From positions 186,001-250,000 of the forward strand of contig CBDAQP010000001.1 in the NCBI GenBank assembly GCA_965199245.1: a stretch of 64,000 nt of DNA, read 5' to 3'. How positions within the stretch are numbered: the first letter of the stretch is position 1; every line of letters begins with the position of its first letter. Made by a program: the position numbers and the translations under genes. Positions 25,633-34,910 of this stretch are shown here, in pieces. The notes under the pieces were generated by a model. It ran no database searches, was not told the DNA's origin, and saw only the letters and a program-made list of their open reading frames with translations. The stretch comes from Carbonatibacter sp965199245. Its GTDB lineage: Bacteria; Pseudomonadota; Alphaproteobacteria; Kiloniellales; Kiloniellaceae.

Positions 25633-27134
25633 TGTCCCGACCAAGCCGCGCAGAACTGGTTGCAGAGGCTCTGGATTCAGGGCGAATCGGTGGTTTGCCG
25701 GACAGGCATTTTATTGACGGGGCCTTTGTTCCCTCCTGCTCCGGGGCACAGATGGAAAGCTTTGACCCGGGAACAGGACAGGCCTTTGCCCGGTTTGCAC
25801 GCGGAAATGGCGATGATATTGACCGCGCCGTCACCGCCGCCCGAACCGCCATGACAGGCCCATGGCGGAACATGTCACCCGTTGAACGCGCCCGCATTTT
25901 GCACCGGGCCAATGTCTTGATCCGCGAAAACCTTGATCGGCTGGCGGTGATTGAAACGCTTGATTGCGGGAAACCTTTGCGTGACTCGCTGGGTGATGTC
26001 TGTGGCGCGGCCCGGGCCTTTGAATACTATGCCGGGGCCTGTGATAAGATTCAGGGCGAAAGTTTCGACCTTGGCCCCGATCATCATGGCTACAGCATTC
26101 ATGAACCCGTCGGGGTCACAGGACATATTATTCCGTGGAATTTTCCACTCTCGACCGCCGCGCGTGGACTCGCCCCGGCTTTGGCGGCGGGCTGTTGCGT
26201 TGTCGCCAAACCCGCCGAACAAACTCCCTTGAGTGCCTTGATTCTTGCCGGGCTACTCCATCAGGCAGGACTGCCAAAGGGCGTTTGTAACGTTGTCAGC
26301 GGGACAGGCCCGGAAGCAGGAGCCGCACTGGTGGCGCATCCGGATCTCGATCACATCACCTTTACAGGGTCTTTCGAGACAGGGGTTGCTGTGATGAAAT
26401 CGGCGGCAGATCACGTCACGCGCCTTGTGCTTGAACTGGGTGGGAAATCCCCTCTGACTGTTCTGGCAGATTGCAATATGGACGCGGCCCTTGACGGGGT
26501 GATGGGGGCGATTTTTGAAAACGCCGGTCAGGTCTGTTCTGCCGGGTCGCGCCTGATTATCGAACGCGCCATTCATCGACCCTTTATCGAAAAACTTGTC
26601 CAGCGCACCAGGGCACTGACCATTGGTCATGGTCTCGGGGATTTTGACCTTGGCCCTGTCAATTCACAGGCGCAGTTGCAAAAAATTTCAAGATACCTCG
26701 ACGATGCCCATACACGGGGGCTGGAGATCGCCACAGGGGGACAGGTCATCGATGACCCCGCTGTTGGAACGGGGTGGTTTGTTGAACCGACTATTGTGAA
26801 TAACCTCACGCCGGATGACCGCCTCTGCACAGAGGAAATTTTCGGCCCCGTTCTCGCAGTGCAAGTGGTTGATGACATCGAAGACGCCATTGCCGTCGCC
26901 AACCAGTGCCCGTTTGGGCTTGCCGCAGGTATCTACAGTGCCAGCTTCTCCAAGGTGCAGCACTACGCCCGCGCTGTTGATGCCGGACAGATTTATATCA
27001 ACGAATATTTCGCCGGAGGAATCGAAGTCCCCTTTGGCGGCAACAAGAAATCGGGCTACGGACGTGAAAAGGGCCTCGAGGCCCTCAAAAGCTACAGCAA
27101 AATCAAAAGCGTCGTTGCGAACATTACCATTTGA
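25632..27134 (+). CDS. NAD(P)-dependent aldehyde dehydrogenase
   Basis: Aldehyde dehydrogenase superfamily, 500 aa. The general base Glu268 (VLELGGKSP) and nucleophile Cys302 (ENAGQVCSAGSRL) are both present, with the N-anchor region IIPWNFPL. It resembles betaine- and gamma-aminobutyraldehyde-type enzymes. The ATG at 25632 overlaps the upstream stop (TGATG), which argues for translational coupling. It would oxidise the aldehyde produced by the neighbouring GMC dehydrogenase or amine oxidase (inference). Confidence 0.92.
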   Translation: MSRPSRAELVAEALDSGRIGGLPDRHFIDGAFVPSCSGAQMESFDPGTGQAFARFARGNGDDIDRAVTAARTAMTGPWRNMSPVERARILHRANVLIRENLDRLAVIETLDCGKPLRDSLGDVCGAARAFEYYAGACDKIQGESFDLGPDHHGYSIHEPVGVTGHIIPWNFPLSTAARGLAPALAAGCCVVAKPAEQTPLSALILAGLLHQAGLPKGVCNVVSGTGPEAGAALVAHPDLDHITFTGSFETGVAVMKSAADHVTRLVLELGGKSPLTVLADCNMDAALDGVMGAIFENAGQVCSAGSRLIIERAIHRPFIEKLVQRTRALTIGHGLGDFDLGPVNSQAQLQKISRYLDDAHTRGLEIATGGQVIDDPAVGTGWFVEPTIVNNLTPDDRLCTEEIFGPVLAVQVVDDIEDAIAVANQCPFGLAAGIYSASFSKVQHYARAVDAGQIYINEYFAGGIEVPFGGNKKSGYGREKGLEALKSYSKIKSVVANITI

Positions 27135-27146
27135 GGACAGACCACA

Positions 27147-27818
27147 ATGATCACACGCCTCACCCCGTCAGAAACGAAAAACCGCCTTTGTTTTGAAGAA
27201 ACCTGCGATGGTGTCCGTGTCAACTTCTGTTGCGGGGCCTCTGAGTCAGGGCCATTACAGGCGACAAAACATGCGGACTTTATTCATGTCCTGAACGGCG
27301 GGTTCTGCGTTGAGTGTACAGACGCGCCTGAAGAGGTCTTTACTGCGGGTGAAACATTTGTCGTTCCAAAGGGCGTGGTCTGTCGGTACACCGCATCCGA
27401 AGATACCGGATTTTACGTGATGTCCTTCGCAGACCCCCGGTCTCCGGCGGATTCTTCTGCGCATATCATTCGCCTTGATCCTGCCAGCCCCGCCGCAGAA
27501 ATTCCGGTGGCGGACAGTAGCCAGTTCCTTGGGGCCGTGCCGCGTCATTTCAAAAAACCCTTTTACAATAGCCCCTGTGGGCGTTTCTTGGTGGCAAAGT
27601 GGGAAAGTGACGCCTTTGAACGTGCGCCCGCACCATTCAACCGCCATGAACTGATGATTTTTCTCAAAGGACGCGTCACACTCGGCGACGGGGCGGGCCT
27701 GTCAGAAGATTTTTCTGCCGGTCACATTGCCTTCGTTCCGCACCAGGCCCCCTATAAGTGGGCCAGCACGGAATTTGTCAGCAAATTTTATTGTATCGTC
27801 ATGCCAGCAAAACGATAA
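27147..27818 (+). CDS. Bicupin domain protein
   Basis: Protein of 223 aa with two cupin-like halves. The first (about 40-95) contains KHADFIHVLNGGFCVE and GETFVVPKGVVCRY, and the second (about 155-215) RHELMIFLKGRVTLGDG and GHIAFVPHQAPYKW. These match the Cupin_3 type found near polyamine and ethanolamine catabolic genes. It has few of the usual His metal ligands, so a binding or sensor role is as likely as an enzymatic one. It starts 12 bases after the aldehyde dehydrogenase. Confidence 0.8.
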   Translation: MITRLTPSETKNRLCFEETCDGVRVNFCCGASESGPLQATKHADFIHVLNGGFCVECTDAPEEVFTAGETFVVPKGVVCRYTASEDTGFYVMSFADPRSPADSSAHIIRLDPASPAAEIPVADSSQFLGAVPRHFKKPFYNSPCGRFLVAKWESDAFERAPAPFNRHELMIFLKGRVTLGDGAGLSEDFSAGHIAFVPHQAPYKWASTEFVSKFYCIVMPAKR

Positions 27819-27842
27819 CCTTTTTTAAAGGAGGGATTTTTC

Positions 27843-29327
27843 ATGACAGGTCATTTTATTGACGGGGCACAGGTCACAGAGACAGCGCACACGACCCCTG
27901 TTTTTAATCCCTCGACCGGGGCTGTTCACGGAGAAGTTGCCCACGCAGACCAGACCACAGTGGACAAAGCCCTGACAGCGGCGGAACGCGCCTGGCCCGG
28001 ATGGCGCGACACACCACCCGCAAAGCGGGCACAAATTCTGTTTCGCTATAAAAATCTGCTTGAACAACATGCAGAGGACATTTGCCGGCTGATCGGGGAA
28101 GAACACGGCAAAATCGCACACGATGCACGCGGAGAATTACAGCGTGGTATTGAAAATGTCGAATACGCCTGTGCCGCCCCCGAATTGCTCAAAGGCGAAC
28201 ACAACCGCAACGCAGGCCCTGCCATTGATTCGTGGAGCGAGTTTCAGCCCCTGGGAACAGTTGTCGGCATTACACCGTTCAATTTTCCGGCAATGGTTCC
28301 TCTGTGGATGTTTCCACTCGCCATTGCCTGCGGCAACAGCTTTGTTCTCAAGCCCTCTGAACGCACACCATCTGCCGCTGTGCTCATCGCAAAACTCCTC
28401 CACAAGGCCGGACTGCCAGACGGGGTGATGAATGTCATCAACGGCGGCAAGGAAACGGTTGATCTCCTGCTCCGGGACCCGCGGGTTCAGGCCATCAGCT
28501 TTGTTGGCTCCACGGCTGTTGCCCGGTCGATCTATACAACAGCCACCGCCCGGGGCAAACGCTGTCAGGCCCTCGGCGGGGCAAAGAATCACGCGATTAT
28601 CATGCCCGATGCCGACCTCGACTGGGTCGTGAACCAGCTTCTGGGGGCGGCCTTCGGGTCATCGGGCGAACGCTGTATGGCGTTGTCTGTTGCTGTTCCT
28701 GTCGGGGACGATACCGCCCGGGTCCTGGTTTCAAAGCTCACGGACGCCATGACTGGCCTCAAGGTGGGGGCCTGGTGCAATAGCGAGAATAATTTTGGCC
28801 CCCTCATCACCGCCGCACACCGTGAGCGGGTCTGTGCCCTGATTGATAGTGCAGAACGCGACGGGGCCAGAATTGTCGTCGATGGGCGACAACTCAGGGT
28901 TGACGGCTTTGAACAGGGCTTTTACGTCGGGGCAACCCTAATCGACGGGGTGACACCTGCGATGCAAAGCTATCGCGAAGAAATCTTCGGCCCCGTCCTC
29001 CAGGTCATGCAGGTCGCGTCTCTCGATCATGCGATGGATCAGATCAATGCCCATGAATACGGGAATGGCGGCTGTATCTTTACCCGAGATGGGGCGGCGG
29101 CCCGGTACTTTACAGACAATATCACAGTCAGAATGGTCGGGGTCAATGTGCCGCTTCCCGTTCCGGTTGCTTGCCAGAGCTTTGGCGGCTGGAAAGGGTC
29201 TTTGTTCGGTGATCTGCACGCCTATGGGCCGGATGCTGTGCGCTTTTACACAAAACGTAAAACCATCACACAGCGTTGGCCCACGCCGGATCGACGGGAC
29301 ACTGTTTCCTTTTCTTTTCCCGCCTGA
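27843..29327 (+). CDS. mmsA: Methylmalonate-semialdehyde dehydrogenase (CoA-acylating)
   Basis: CoA-dependent aldehyde dehydrogenase of 494 aa that converts methylmalonate or malonate semialdehyde to propionyl- or acetyl-CoA, with loss of CO2. The nucleophile is Cys278 (SSGERCMALSVAV), and the position of the usual general-base Glu is replaced (QALGGAKNH), as is diagnostic for this CoA-acylating class. A strong ribosome site (AAAGGAGGG) precedes the ATG. Its presence implies that the cluster's substrate ends as a C3 or methyl-C3 semialdehyde. Confidence 0.93.
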   Translation: MTGHFIDGAQVTETAHTTPVFNPSTGAVHGEVAHADQTTVDKALTAAERAWPGWRDTPPAKRAQILFRYKNLLEQHAEDICRLIGEEHGKIAHDARGELQRGIENVEYACAAPELLKGEHNRNAGPAIDSWSEFQPLGTVVGITPFNFPAMVPLWMFPLAIACGNSFVLKPSERTPSAAVLIAKLLHKAGLPDGVMNVINGGKETVDLLLRDPRVQAISFVGSTAVARSIYTTATARGKRCQALGGAKNHAIIMPDADLDWVVNQLLGAAFGSSGERCMALSVAVPVGDDTARVLVSKLTDAMTGLKVGAWCNSENNFGPLITAAHRERVCALIDSAERDGARIVVDGRQLRVDGFEQGFYVGATLIDGVTPAMQSYREEIFGPVLQVMQVASLDHAMDQINAHEYGNGGCIFTRDGAAARYFTDNITVRMVGVNVPLPVPVACQSFGGWKGSLFGDLHAYGPDAVRFYTKRKTITQRWPTPDRRDTVSFSFPA

Positions 29328-29468
29328 ACACCGGGGATTTAAGCAGGAAAAATGAATGGTCTGAAGATTTTTCGGAAAATGGTTCTTTTAAAATTCCTTT
29401 TTCCGTTACACCCTGGCGATGCTGTGCCAGACACAGAACGCCCGGACATAAAAACAGGGAGAAAGAAA

Positions 29469-30518
29469 ATGCGCGAAGTGGTCACAAAATTCCTCCGGAT
29501 TGCCGGAGTCATCACTGTCCTCTTGACCGGCACCGCACAGGCGGCAGATGTCGTCATCGGGTCGTGGGGGGGGTCCTATCAGGAGGCCCAACGCAAGGCC
29601 CTTTTTGAACCTGCAGCCCAAAAAATGGGACTCACTTATGGGGAACAGACCTGGGGCGGATTGTCTGATCTGCGACTCAAGGTCAAGGCGGGGGCGGTTG
29701 AATGGGATCTGGTTAATACGGGGGCCGTCTATGCCGCCCGGGCCGCAGCCGAGGGTTTGGTGGAAAAAATTGACTTCTCCGTCGTTGATGTGTCAGAATT
29801 CGGGCGGGGTCTCTATTCAGACTATTGTGTTGGCTCGGATGTTTTTTCAACTGTCCTCGCCTATAACACCGAAACATTTGGTGACAAGGGGCCGAAAAAC
29901 TGGGCGGACTTCTGGGACGTGGAAAAATTTCCGGGAACCCGGGCCATGCGGAACAAACCCGATGGTAATCTGGAAATTGCGTTGCTTGCAGATGGTGTTC
30001 CCCTCGACAGGGTTTATGAGGTTCTCGCCACAGAGGCCGGTTTAGAACGCGCCATCGATAAACTGCGGGAAATCAAGCCACATGTCGCGGTCTGGTGGAA
30101 ATCAGGGGCGCAACACGCCCAGCTGATGAAGGATGGCGAGGTCGATATGACAACAGGCTGGAATGGTCGCTTTGACGTCGCACGAAAAGACGGCGCACAG
30201 GTTGCCTACAGCTTTGACCAGGGTCTGGTCGATTACGATTGTTGGGCCATTCCCAAAGGCGCCCCCAACGCGGACATGGCCATGAAATTTCTGGCCGAAA
30301 TTTCAACCGCCGAAATTCAGGCCAACCTGCCCAAATATATTACCTATGGCCCGGCGAACGCGGGGGCCTATAAAACAGGCCTGATTGACGCGGCAACGGC
30401 GCGCGCCCTGCCCTCATCCCCCGAAAATATAAAGGTTCAACTCAGAATGGATGCCGGGTGGTACGCCAAATATACGCAGAAAGCGGCGGCACTCTTCCAG
30501 GATATGTTGACAGAATAG
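29469..30518 (+). CDS. ABC transporter substrate-binding protein, polyamine type
   Basis: Periplasmic PotD/PotF-like binding protein of 349 aa. The signal peptide is residues 1-25 (cleavage near AQA-ADV) and mature sequence starts VVIGSWGGSYQEAQ, typical of polyamine and related importers. I chose the ATG at 29469 for its GGGAG site and signal peptide; a start at 29352 would add a 39-residue, improbable leader. Cognate ATPase and permeases follow in order. Confidence 0.9.
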   Translation: MREVVTKFLRIAGVITVLLTGTAQAADVVIGSWGGSYQEAQRKALFEPAAQKMGLTYGEQTWGGLSDLRLKVKAGAVEWDLVNTGAVYAARAAAEGLVEKIDFSVVDVSEFGRGLYSDYCVGSDVFSTVLAYNTETFGDKGPKNWADFWDVEKFPGTRAMRNKPDGNLEIALLADGVPLDRVYEVLATEAGLERAIDKLREIKPHVAVWWKSGAQHAQLMKDGEVDMTTGWNGRFDVARKDGAQVAYSFDQGLVDYDCWAIPKGAPNADMAMKFLAEISTAEIQANLPKYITYGPANAGAYKTGLIDAATARALPSSPENIKVQLRMDAGWYAKYTQKAAALFQDMLTE

Positions 30519-30586
30519 ATGTTCAGGGTCTCCAGCACGACGAGCTGCCTTTTTTATCAGGGTGAACAGGTTCAAGAGTTCAGATC

Positions 30587-31690
30587 ATGATAGACTCCCT
30601 GCCCATTGTGATTGAAGGTCTCACCAAGCAATACGGTGATCTTTACGCCCTTGATTCTGTGAATCTGTCGATCAGAAGTGGCGAGTTTCTCACCCTGCTC
30701 GGGCCGTCGGGTTCAGGAAAAACAACCTTGCTGATGGCCCTGGCAGGCTTTACCCGCCCGGATTGTGGACGGATCAGCTTTGGAGCGGAAGACGTTACCC
30801 TCAAACCGCCCCATATGCGCGATGTCGGCATGGTCTTCCAGTCTTACGCCCTCTTCCCGCATATGTCTGTTGCCGACAATATTGGCTATCCCCTGAAATT
30901 GCGTAGGGTCGCGCGGGCTGACCGTGAACAGCGGGTCAATGCGGCCCTCAACACCGTGCAACTGGCGGGCTATGGCGAACGAAAAATCACCCAACTGTCC
31001 GGCGGGCAAAAACAACGCATCGCGCTTGCCCGGGCGATTGTTTTCAACCCGCGCATTGTGCTGATGGACGAACCCCTGTCGGCACTGGACAAAAAACTGC
31101 GCGACCATATGCAAATTGAACTGCGCCATATGCATGACAGGCTGGGCATGACAACAGTCTATGTCACGCACGACCAGCGCGAAGCCCTGACCATGTCTGA
31201 CCGCATTGCCGTCATCAACAAGGGTCAGGTGATGCAACTGGGCAGTCCCCGCGAAATCTACGACACACCCGCCAACCGATTCGTTGCCGATTTTATTGGT
31301 GAATCAACATTTCTACCCATTGGACGACAAGGCCGGGATCTCTTCTTTGCCGATCAAAAGATCATGGCGCGGGCCGCAGAAACGACAACAGGGCCGATTG
31401 TTCTGGTCGTGCGGCCCGAACATCTCATTCCCCTCACGGAACAGCCAAACGATGACACAAATATCTTCGCCACGACAGTCCGCGACGTTGTTTATCAAGG
31501 CGATGCCATCCTGTTCTGTCTGGAGCTGGGCGACGGCACGACGGTCATGATGCGTAAAGGGTGCAACTCCCGAAATGACCTTGACTCCATCCGCGTCGGG
31601 GACAGGCTCACGGTCGGCCTGCACCGCGACGATGCTGTCGTTGTCGCCGATGACGACAGCCGGCCACAACAGACGGAGACAACCCCGTGA
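30587..31690 (+). CDS. ABC transporter ATP-binding protein, polyamine type (PotA-like)
   Basis: ATPase of 367 aa with Walker A G39-PSGSGKTT, signature LSGGQKQRIALARAI, Walker B IVLMDEPLSALD and switch His in YVTHDQREALTMSD. The C-terminal 120 residues form the TOBE-like regulatory domain (VVRPEHLIPL). Belongs with the binding protein at 29469 and the two permeases. Its stop overlaps the GTG start of the next gene (GTGA). Confidence 0.93.
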   Translation: MIDSLPIVIEGLTKQYGDLYALDSVNLSIRSGEFLTLLGPSGSGKTTLLMALAGFTRPDCGRISFGAEDVTLKPPHMRDVGMVFQSYALFPHMSVADNIGYPLKLRRVARADREQRVNAALNTVQLAGYGERKITQLSGGQKQRIALARAIVFNPRIVLMDEPLSALDKKLRDHMQIELRHMHDRLGMTTVYVTHDQREALTMSDRIAVINKGQVMQLGSPREIYDTPANRFVADFIGESTFLPIGRQGRDLFFADQKIMARAAETTTGPIVLVVRPEHLIPLTEQPNDDTNIFATTVRDVVYQGDAILFCLELGDGTTVMMRKGCNSRNDLDSIRVGDRLTVGLHRDDAVVVADDDSRPQQTETTP

Positions 31691-32571
31691 ACGGCAACCG
31701 CCCCAATGCCGTTGCCCTGCACAACGCCGCACAGCGTGAAAAGTGGGCCTTGCTCGGGCTGAGTGCCCCGGCTGTCCTGGTCACGGGACTTATTATTGTC
31801 CTGCCTGTATCCTGGCTGTTTTACCTGTCCTTTATCGGTGCGGATGGTAGTGTCTCGTTGGAAAACTATCTGCGTATGGTCGAAAGCAAATCCTACGCCC
31901 GCATCTTTGTCACGACCTTTCAGGTCTCTGCACTGACAACGGTTCTTTGTCTTTTGATTGGCTATCCCTTGGCCTATTTTTTGGCGGGCTTACCCGAACG
32001 CATTGCCAATATCTGTATGCTCGCTGTTCTCTTGCCCTTCTGGACCTCCTTGCTGGTGCGCACCTACGCCTGGCTTGTCCTGCTCCAGAAAAAGGGCCTT
32101 CTCAACAGCTGGGCCATCACCCTCGGGCTGTGGGATGAACCTCTCAAGCTGGTTCATAATATGAACGGAACCATCATCGGCATGGTTCATATCATGGTGC
32201 CGTTCGTCATCCTGCCGCTCTATGCCACGATGAAGGCCATCAATCCCGACTATGTCAAGGCCGCCGCGAACCTTGGAGCCACCCCTGTCACTGCATTCCG
32301 GACGGTTTTTTTCCCGCTGTCCCTGCCCGGACTTTTAGCGGGAACGCTGATTGTCTTTATTCTTTGCCTCGGGTTCTATGTCACCCCCGCCATTCTCGGC
32401 GGAGGACGGGTTGTGATGGTGTCGATGCAAATCACCAATAATATCGAACTCTTTTTCAACTGGGGGGCGGCCTCTGCATTGGGGGTTGTTCTCTTTGTCA
32501 TCACGGCCCTTATTCTCTTTGTCGCCTCCCGGCTTCTCAAACCGGATCAGGTGATCAGCGGAGAACACTGA
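31687..32571 (+). CDS. ABC transporter permease, polyamine type (PotB-like)
   Basis: Inner-membrane permease of 294 aa with about six transmembrane helices and the EAA-like coupling loop (KAAANLGATPVTAFRTVFFPLSLPG). It starts with GTG inside the ATPase stop (GTGA, four-base overlap). It pairs with the second permease at 32717 to form the channel. Confidence 0.92.
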   Translation: MNGNRPNAVALHNAAQREKWALLGLSAPAVLVTGLIIVLPVSWLFYLSFIGADGSVSLENYLRMVESKSYARIFVTTFQVSALTTVLCLLIGYPLAYFLAGLPERIANICMLAVLLPFWTSLLVRTYAWLVLLQKKGLLNSWAITLGLWDEPLKLVHNMNGTIIGMVHIMVPFVILPLYATMKAINPDYVKAAANLGATPVTAFRTVFFPLSLPGLLAGTLIVFILCLGFYVTPAILGGGRVVMVSMQITNNIELFFNWGAASALGVVLFVITALILFVASRLLKPDQVISGEH

Positions 32572-32575
32572 AAAC

Positions 32576-32707
32576 ATGAGCACCTCTCAAAACCAGGATC
32601 GGTCGTCTCGTGCGTCAAACTCCTTTCTGCGATCTTCAGATACATTATGTCTTCTGCGATTCTCGAAAACAGTTTTCCGACCAGCCAACTCAGGCTCAAA
32701 GCATTAA
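32576..32707 (+). CDS. Possible 43-codon small ORF between the two permeases
   Basis: An ATG four bases after the first permease stop opens a 43-codon frame (MSTSQNQDRSSRASNS, ending NSGSKH) that stops nine bases before the second permease. It is Ser-rich and has no recognised domain. The 145-base gap is unusually large for this operon type. It may be a real small protein, a translational bridge, or leftover sequence. Confidence 0.3.
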   Translation: MSTSQNQDRSSRASNSFLRSSDTLCLLRFSKTVFRPANSGSKH

Positions 32708-32716
32708 GAGGGACTT

Positions 32717-33526
32717 ATGGCCTGGCTCACACGCCCAGCATCCGAAACACAGATCACCCATCGCCAACGCCTCTGGCTCTATTTGCTCGCGGTTTGTGTC
32801 ATGGTCTTCCTCGTCCTGCCGACCATTATTGTCGTGCCGATGTCCTTTTCAGCATCGCAGTATCTCGAATTTCCGCCCTCCGGGTGGTCGTTGCGCTGGT
32901 ATCTGTCCTACCTGTCCTCATCATCCTGGACAGGAGCGACCCGAACCTCAATCCTCGTTGCATCGGGAACTGTGGTGGTTACAACTCCCCTCGCTCTTGC
33001 GGCGGCCTATGGCCTGTCACGCGCCAGACACGGGATCAATCGGGTAATCTTTCTGGTTTTGATCAGCCCGATGATGATTCCGGTGATCCTCATTGCAATC
33101 GGGATTTTTTATGCCTATGTCCAATTAAAAATGGTCAACACACTTCCCGGCTTGATCCTGGCACATAGCGTTCATGCCCTGCCCGTGGCTCTGATTGTTC
33201 TCGCGGCAGCTTTTAAGAACGAGGACAGAACACTTGAAATGGCAGCGCGGAATTTGGGGGCGTCACGTCTGCGGGCTTTTTTTTCTGTGATCTTGCCCCG
33301 GATCAGGTTTTCGATTGTCACTGCCGCGATCCTGTCTTTTTTGTCATCATTCGACGAAGTGATTATTTCGCTCTTTGTCTCAGGTGGACAGAACGCCACA
33401 CTGACGCGGGAAATGTTCAACGCCCTGCGCGATCAGATTGACCCCACTATTGCGGCGATTTCAACCCTGATGATTCTTGTTTCCTCGACACTCCTGATTC
33501 TGTCCCAGCTCGGCAGAAACAGGTAA
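32717..33526 (+). CDS. ABC transporter permease, polyamine type (PotC-like)
   Basis: Second permease, 269 aa, about six helices, with coupling loop EMAARNLGASRLRAFFSVILPRI. GAGGG precedes the ATG. The protein ends LGRNR, and its TAA lies exactly at the left end of an IS630-type element (the element begins ATACC at 33526), so the last residues or the stop may have been supplied by the insertion. Confidence 0.91.
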   Translation: MAWLTRPASETQITHRQRLWLYLLAVCVMVFLVLPTIIVVPMSFSASQYLEFPPSGWSLRWYLSYLSSSSWTGATRTSILVASGTVVVTTPLALAAAYGLSRARHGINRVIFLVLISPMMIPVILIAIGIFYAYVQLKMVNTLPGLILAHSVHALPVALIVLAAAFKNEDRTLEMAARNLGASRLRAFFSVILPRIRFSIVTAAILSFLSSFDEVIISLFVSGGQNATLTREMFNALRDQIDPTIAAISTLMILVSSTLLILSQLGRNR

Positions 33527-34652
33527 TACCAATTTTCAGAAGATTTGACTTATTTGTCCTGGCGTTTCTTGTCATTGTGTGATTCCTAATGGGACACTTT
33601 ATTGGAGGTTTCCATGGGACGCGCCATTTCCTTGCGAGAAGACTTTGAAAGTCGCCAGCTTCGCCCGCCAATCAACTGAGTCCAATCAGACACGCCGCCT
33701 TTTGGCTCTGGCTGCCATTTATGATGGCGGCAGCCGCAGTGAGGCTGCTGTTGCTGGCGGTGTTGGTTTGCAAGTCATTCGTGACCGGGTGTTGCGTTTC
33801 AATGCAGAAGATCCGGCAGGTCTCGTTGATCGCAAATCGACCGGTGCTCCACGGAAGCTGAATGCCGACCACCCCTGGCATCCCTTGTTGAACGCGGCCC
33901 ATGTCCATCAGTGGACGGCGTTGGCGTCTGGAAGACCTGGTGCACCGGGTATGGGAAGAGGACCGGATCAGTGTGAGCATCCCCACAATGAGCCGGGTGT
34001 TACGGGAAATCGGCTACAGAAAACTGACGGCGCGCCCGCGTCATCATGGCCAGAACGGGGATGCGATTGACGCATTTAAAAAAAACTTCCCCGCCGAAAT
34101 AGCCCGCCTGCACGCCAGAATTGGTCCGGCTGTCCCGCTGGACATCTGGTGGCAGGATGAGGCGCGTGTTGGCCAGAAGAACAATATGTTGGGCCGAACA
34201 GGGCACACGGCCTGTGGCACCAAAAGACCAGCGCACAAAATCCGCCTGGATATTCGGGGCGATCTGCCCGGCCCGGGGTGTGGGGGCCGCGCTTGTCCTG
34301 CCGCGCTGTGATACACGCGGGATGCAAGGGCACCTCGAAGAAATATCGTCACAGGTCGAACCCGGTTGCTGTCATTATCCTTGATAAGGCGGGCTGGCAC
34401 ACCACCGGCAAACTGGATATCCCGGACAAATATCACCCTGTTGCCGTTGCCGCCACGCAGCCCGGCCCCGGTCGAAAATGTCTGGCAATATTTGCGACAA
34501 AACCGGCTGTCAAACCGCGTCTTTGACAATCAGGACCAGATCGTTTCCCTCTGTTGTGACGCATGGAACAACCTCACCGACAGGCCATCGAAAATCATGT
34601 CCATTGGATACAGAAAATGGGCACATGGGTTCTAACTTTCCGGAAATGGTAT
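33527..34652 (+). mobile_element. IS630-family insertion sequence, decayed, copy 1
   Basis: The left end reads ATACCAATTTTCAGAAG and the right end, reverse-complemented, ATACCATTTCCGGAAAG, an imperfect terminal inverted repeat framing about 1.1 kb. The interior encodes a broken IS630 transposase. A 300-bp copy of the right-hand part occurs again at 37582-37881. Confidence 0.8.
33614..34635 (+). pseudogene. IS630-family transposase, frameshifted
   Basis: Frames needed in turn: GRAISLREDFESRQLR; then TRRLLALAAIYDGGSRSEAA with VIRDRVLRFNAEDPAGLVDRK; then MSRVLREIGYRKLTARPRHH and the first catalytic Asp region IWWQDEARVGQKN; then VIILDKAGWHTTGKLDIPD (second Asp) and PVENVWQYLRQNRLSNRVF (Glu), ending RKWAHGF. 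At least three frame breaks are present, so it cannot make an active transposase. Confidence 0.85.
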
Positions 34653-34860
34653 CAGCCGACGTTTGGGGTGACACCCGCTCCGAAAGCAATGAGAAATGGC
34701 TGGCGAAGAAAATGCTGGTCAGCCGCACGCAAGAAACCCAAGGGTAAACCCATGCCGAAAGCCAGTGCACGGGCCAACGCCCGAAAATCAGCCATTCGCG
34801 CACGGGTCGAGCATGTTTTCGCCCATCAGAAAAACCGCATGTTCATGTGCTCATTCCTTA
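34653..34860 (+). pseudogene. IS5-family transposase C-terminal fragment
   Basis: Reads SESNEKWLAKKMLVSR in one frame and then KPMPKASARANARKSAIRAR plus VEHVFAHQKNRM in another, the C-terminal part of an IS5-type DDE transposase. The N-terminal two thirds are absent; the fragment abuts the right end of the IS630 copy. Confidence 0.75.
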
Positions 34861-34873
34861 TCAATCGGGTGAT

Positions 34874-34897
34874 GCAATGCTATCGTGATAGCATTGC
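34874..34897. repeat. Perfect palindrome 3' of the Fic gene
   Basis: Arms GCAATGCTATC and GATAGCATTGC with a two-base spacer, 14 bases beyond the fic stop codon. No T tract follows on the fic strand, so an ordinary terminator is doubtful. It may be an operator or a leftover element end. Confidence 0.6.
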
Positions 34898-34910
34898 GCT
34901 GATAAACCAT

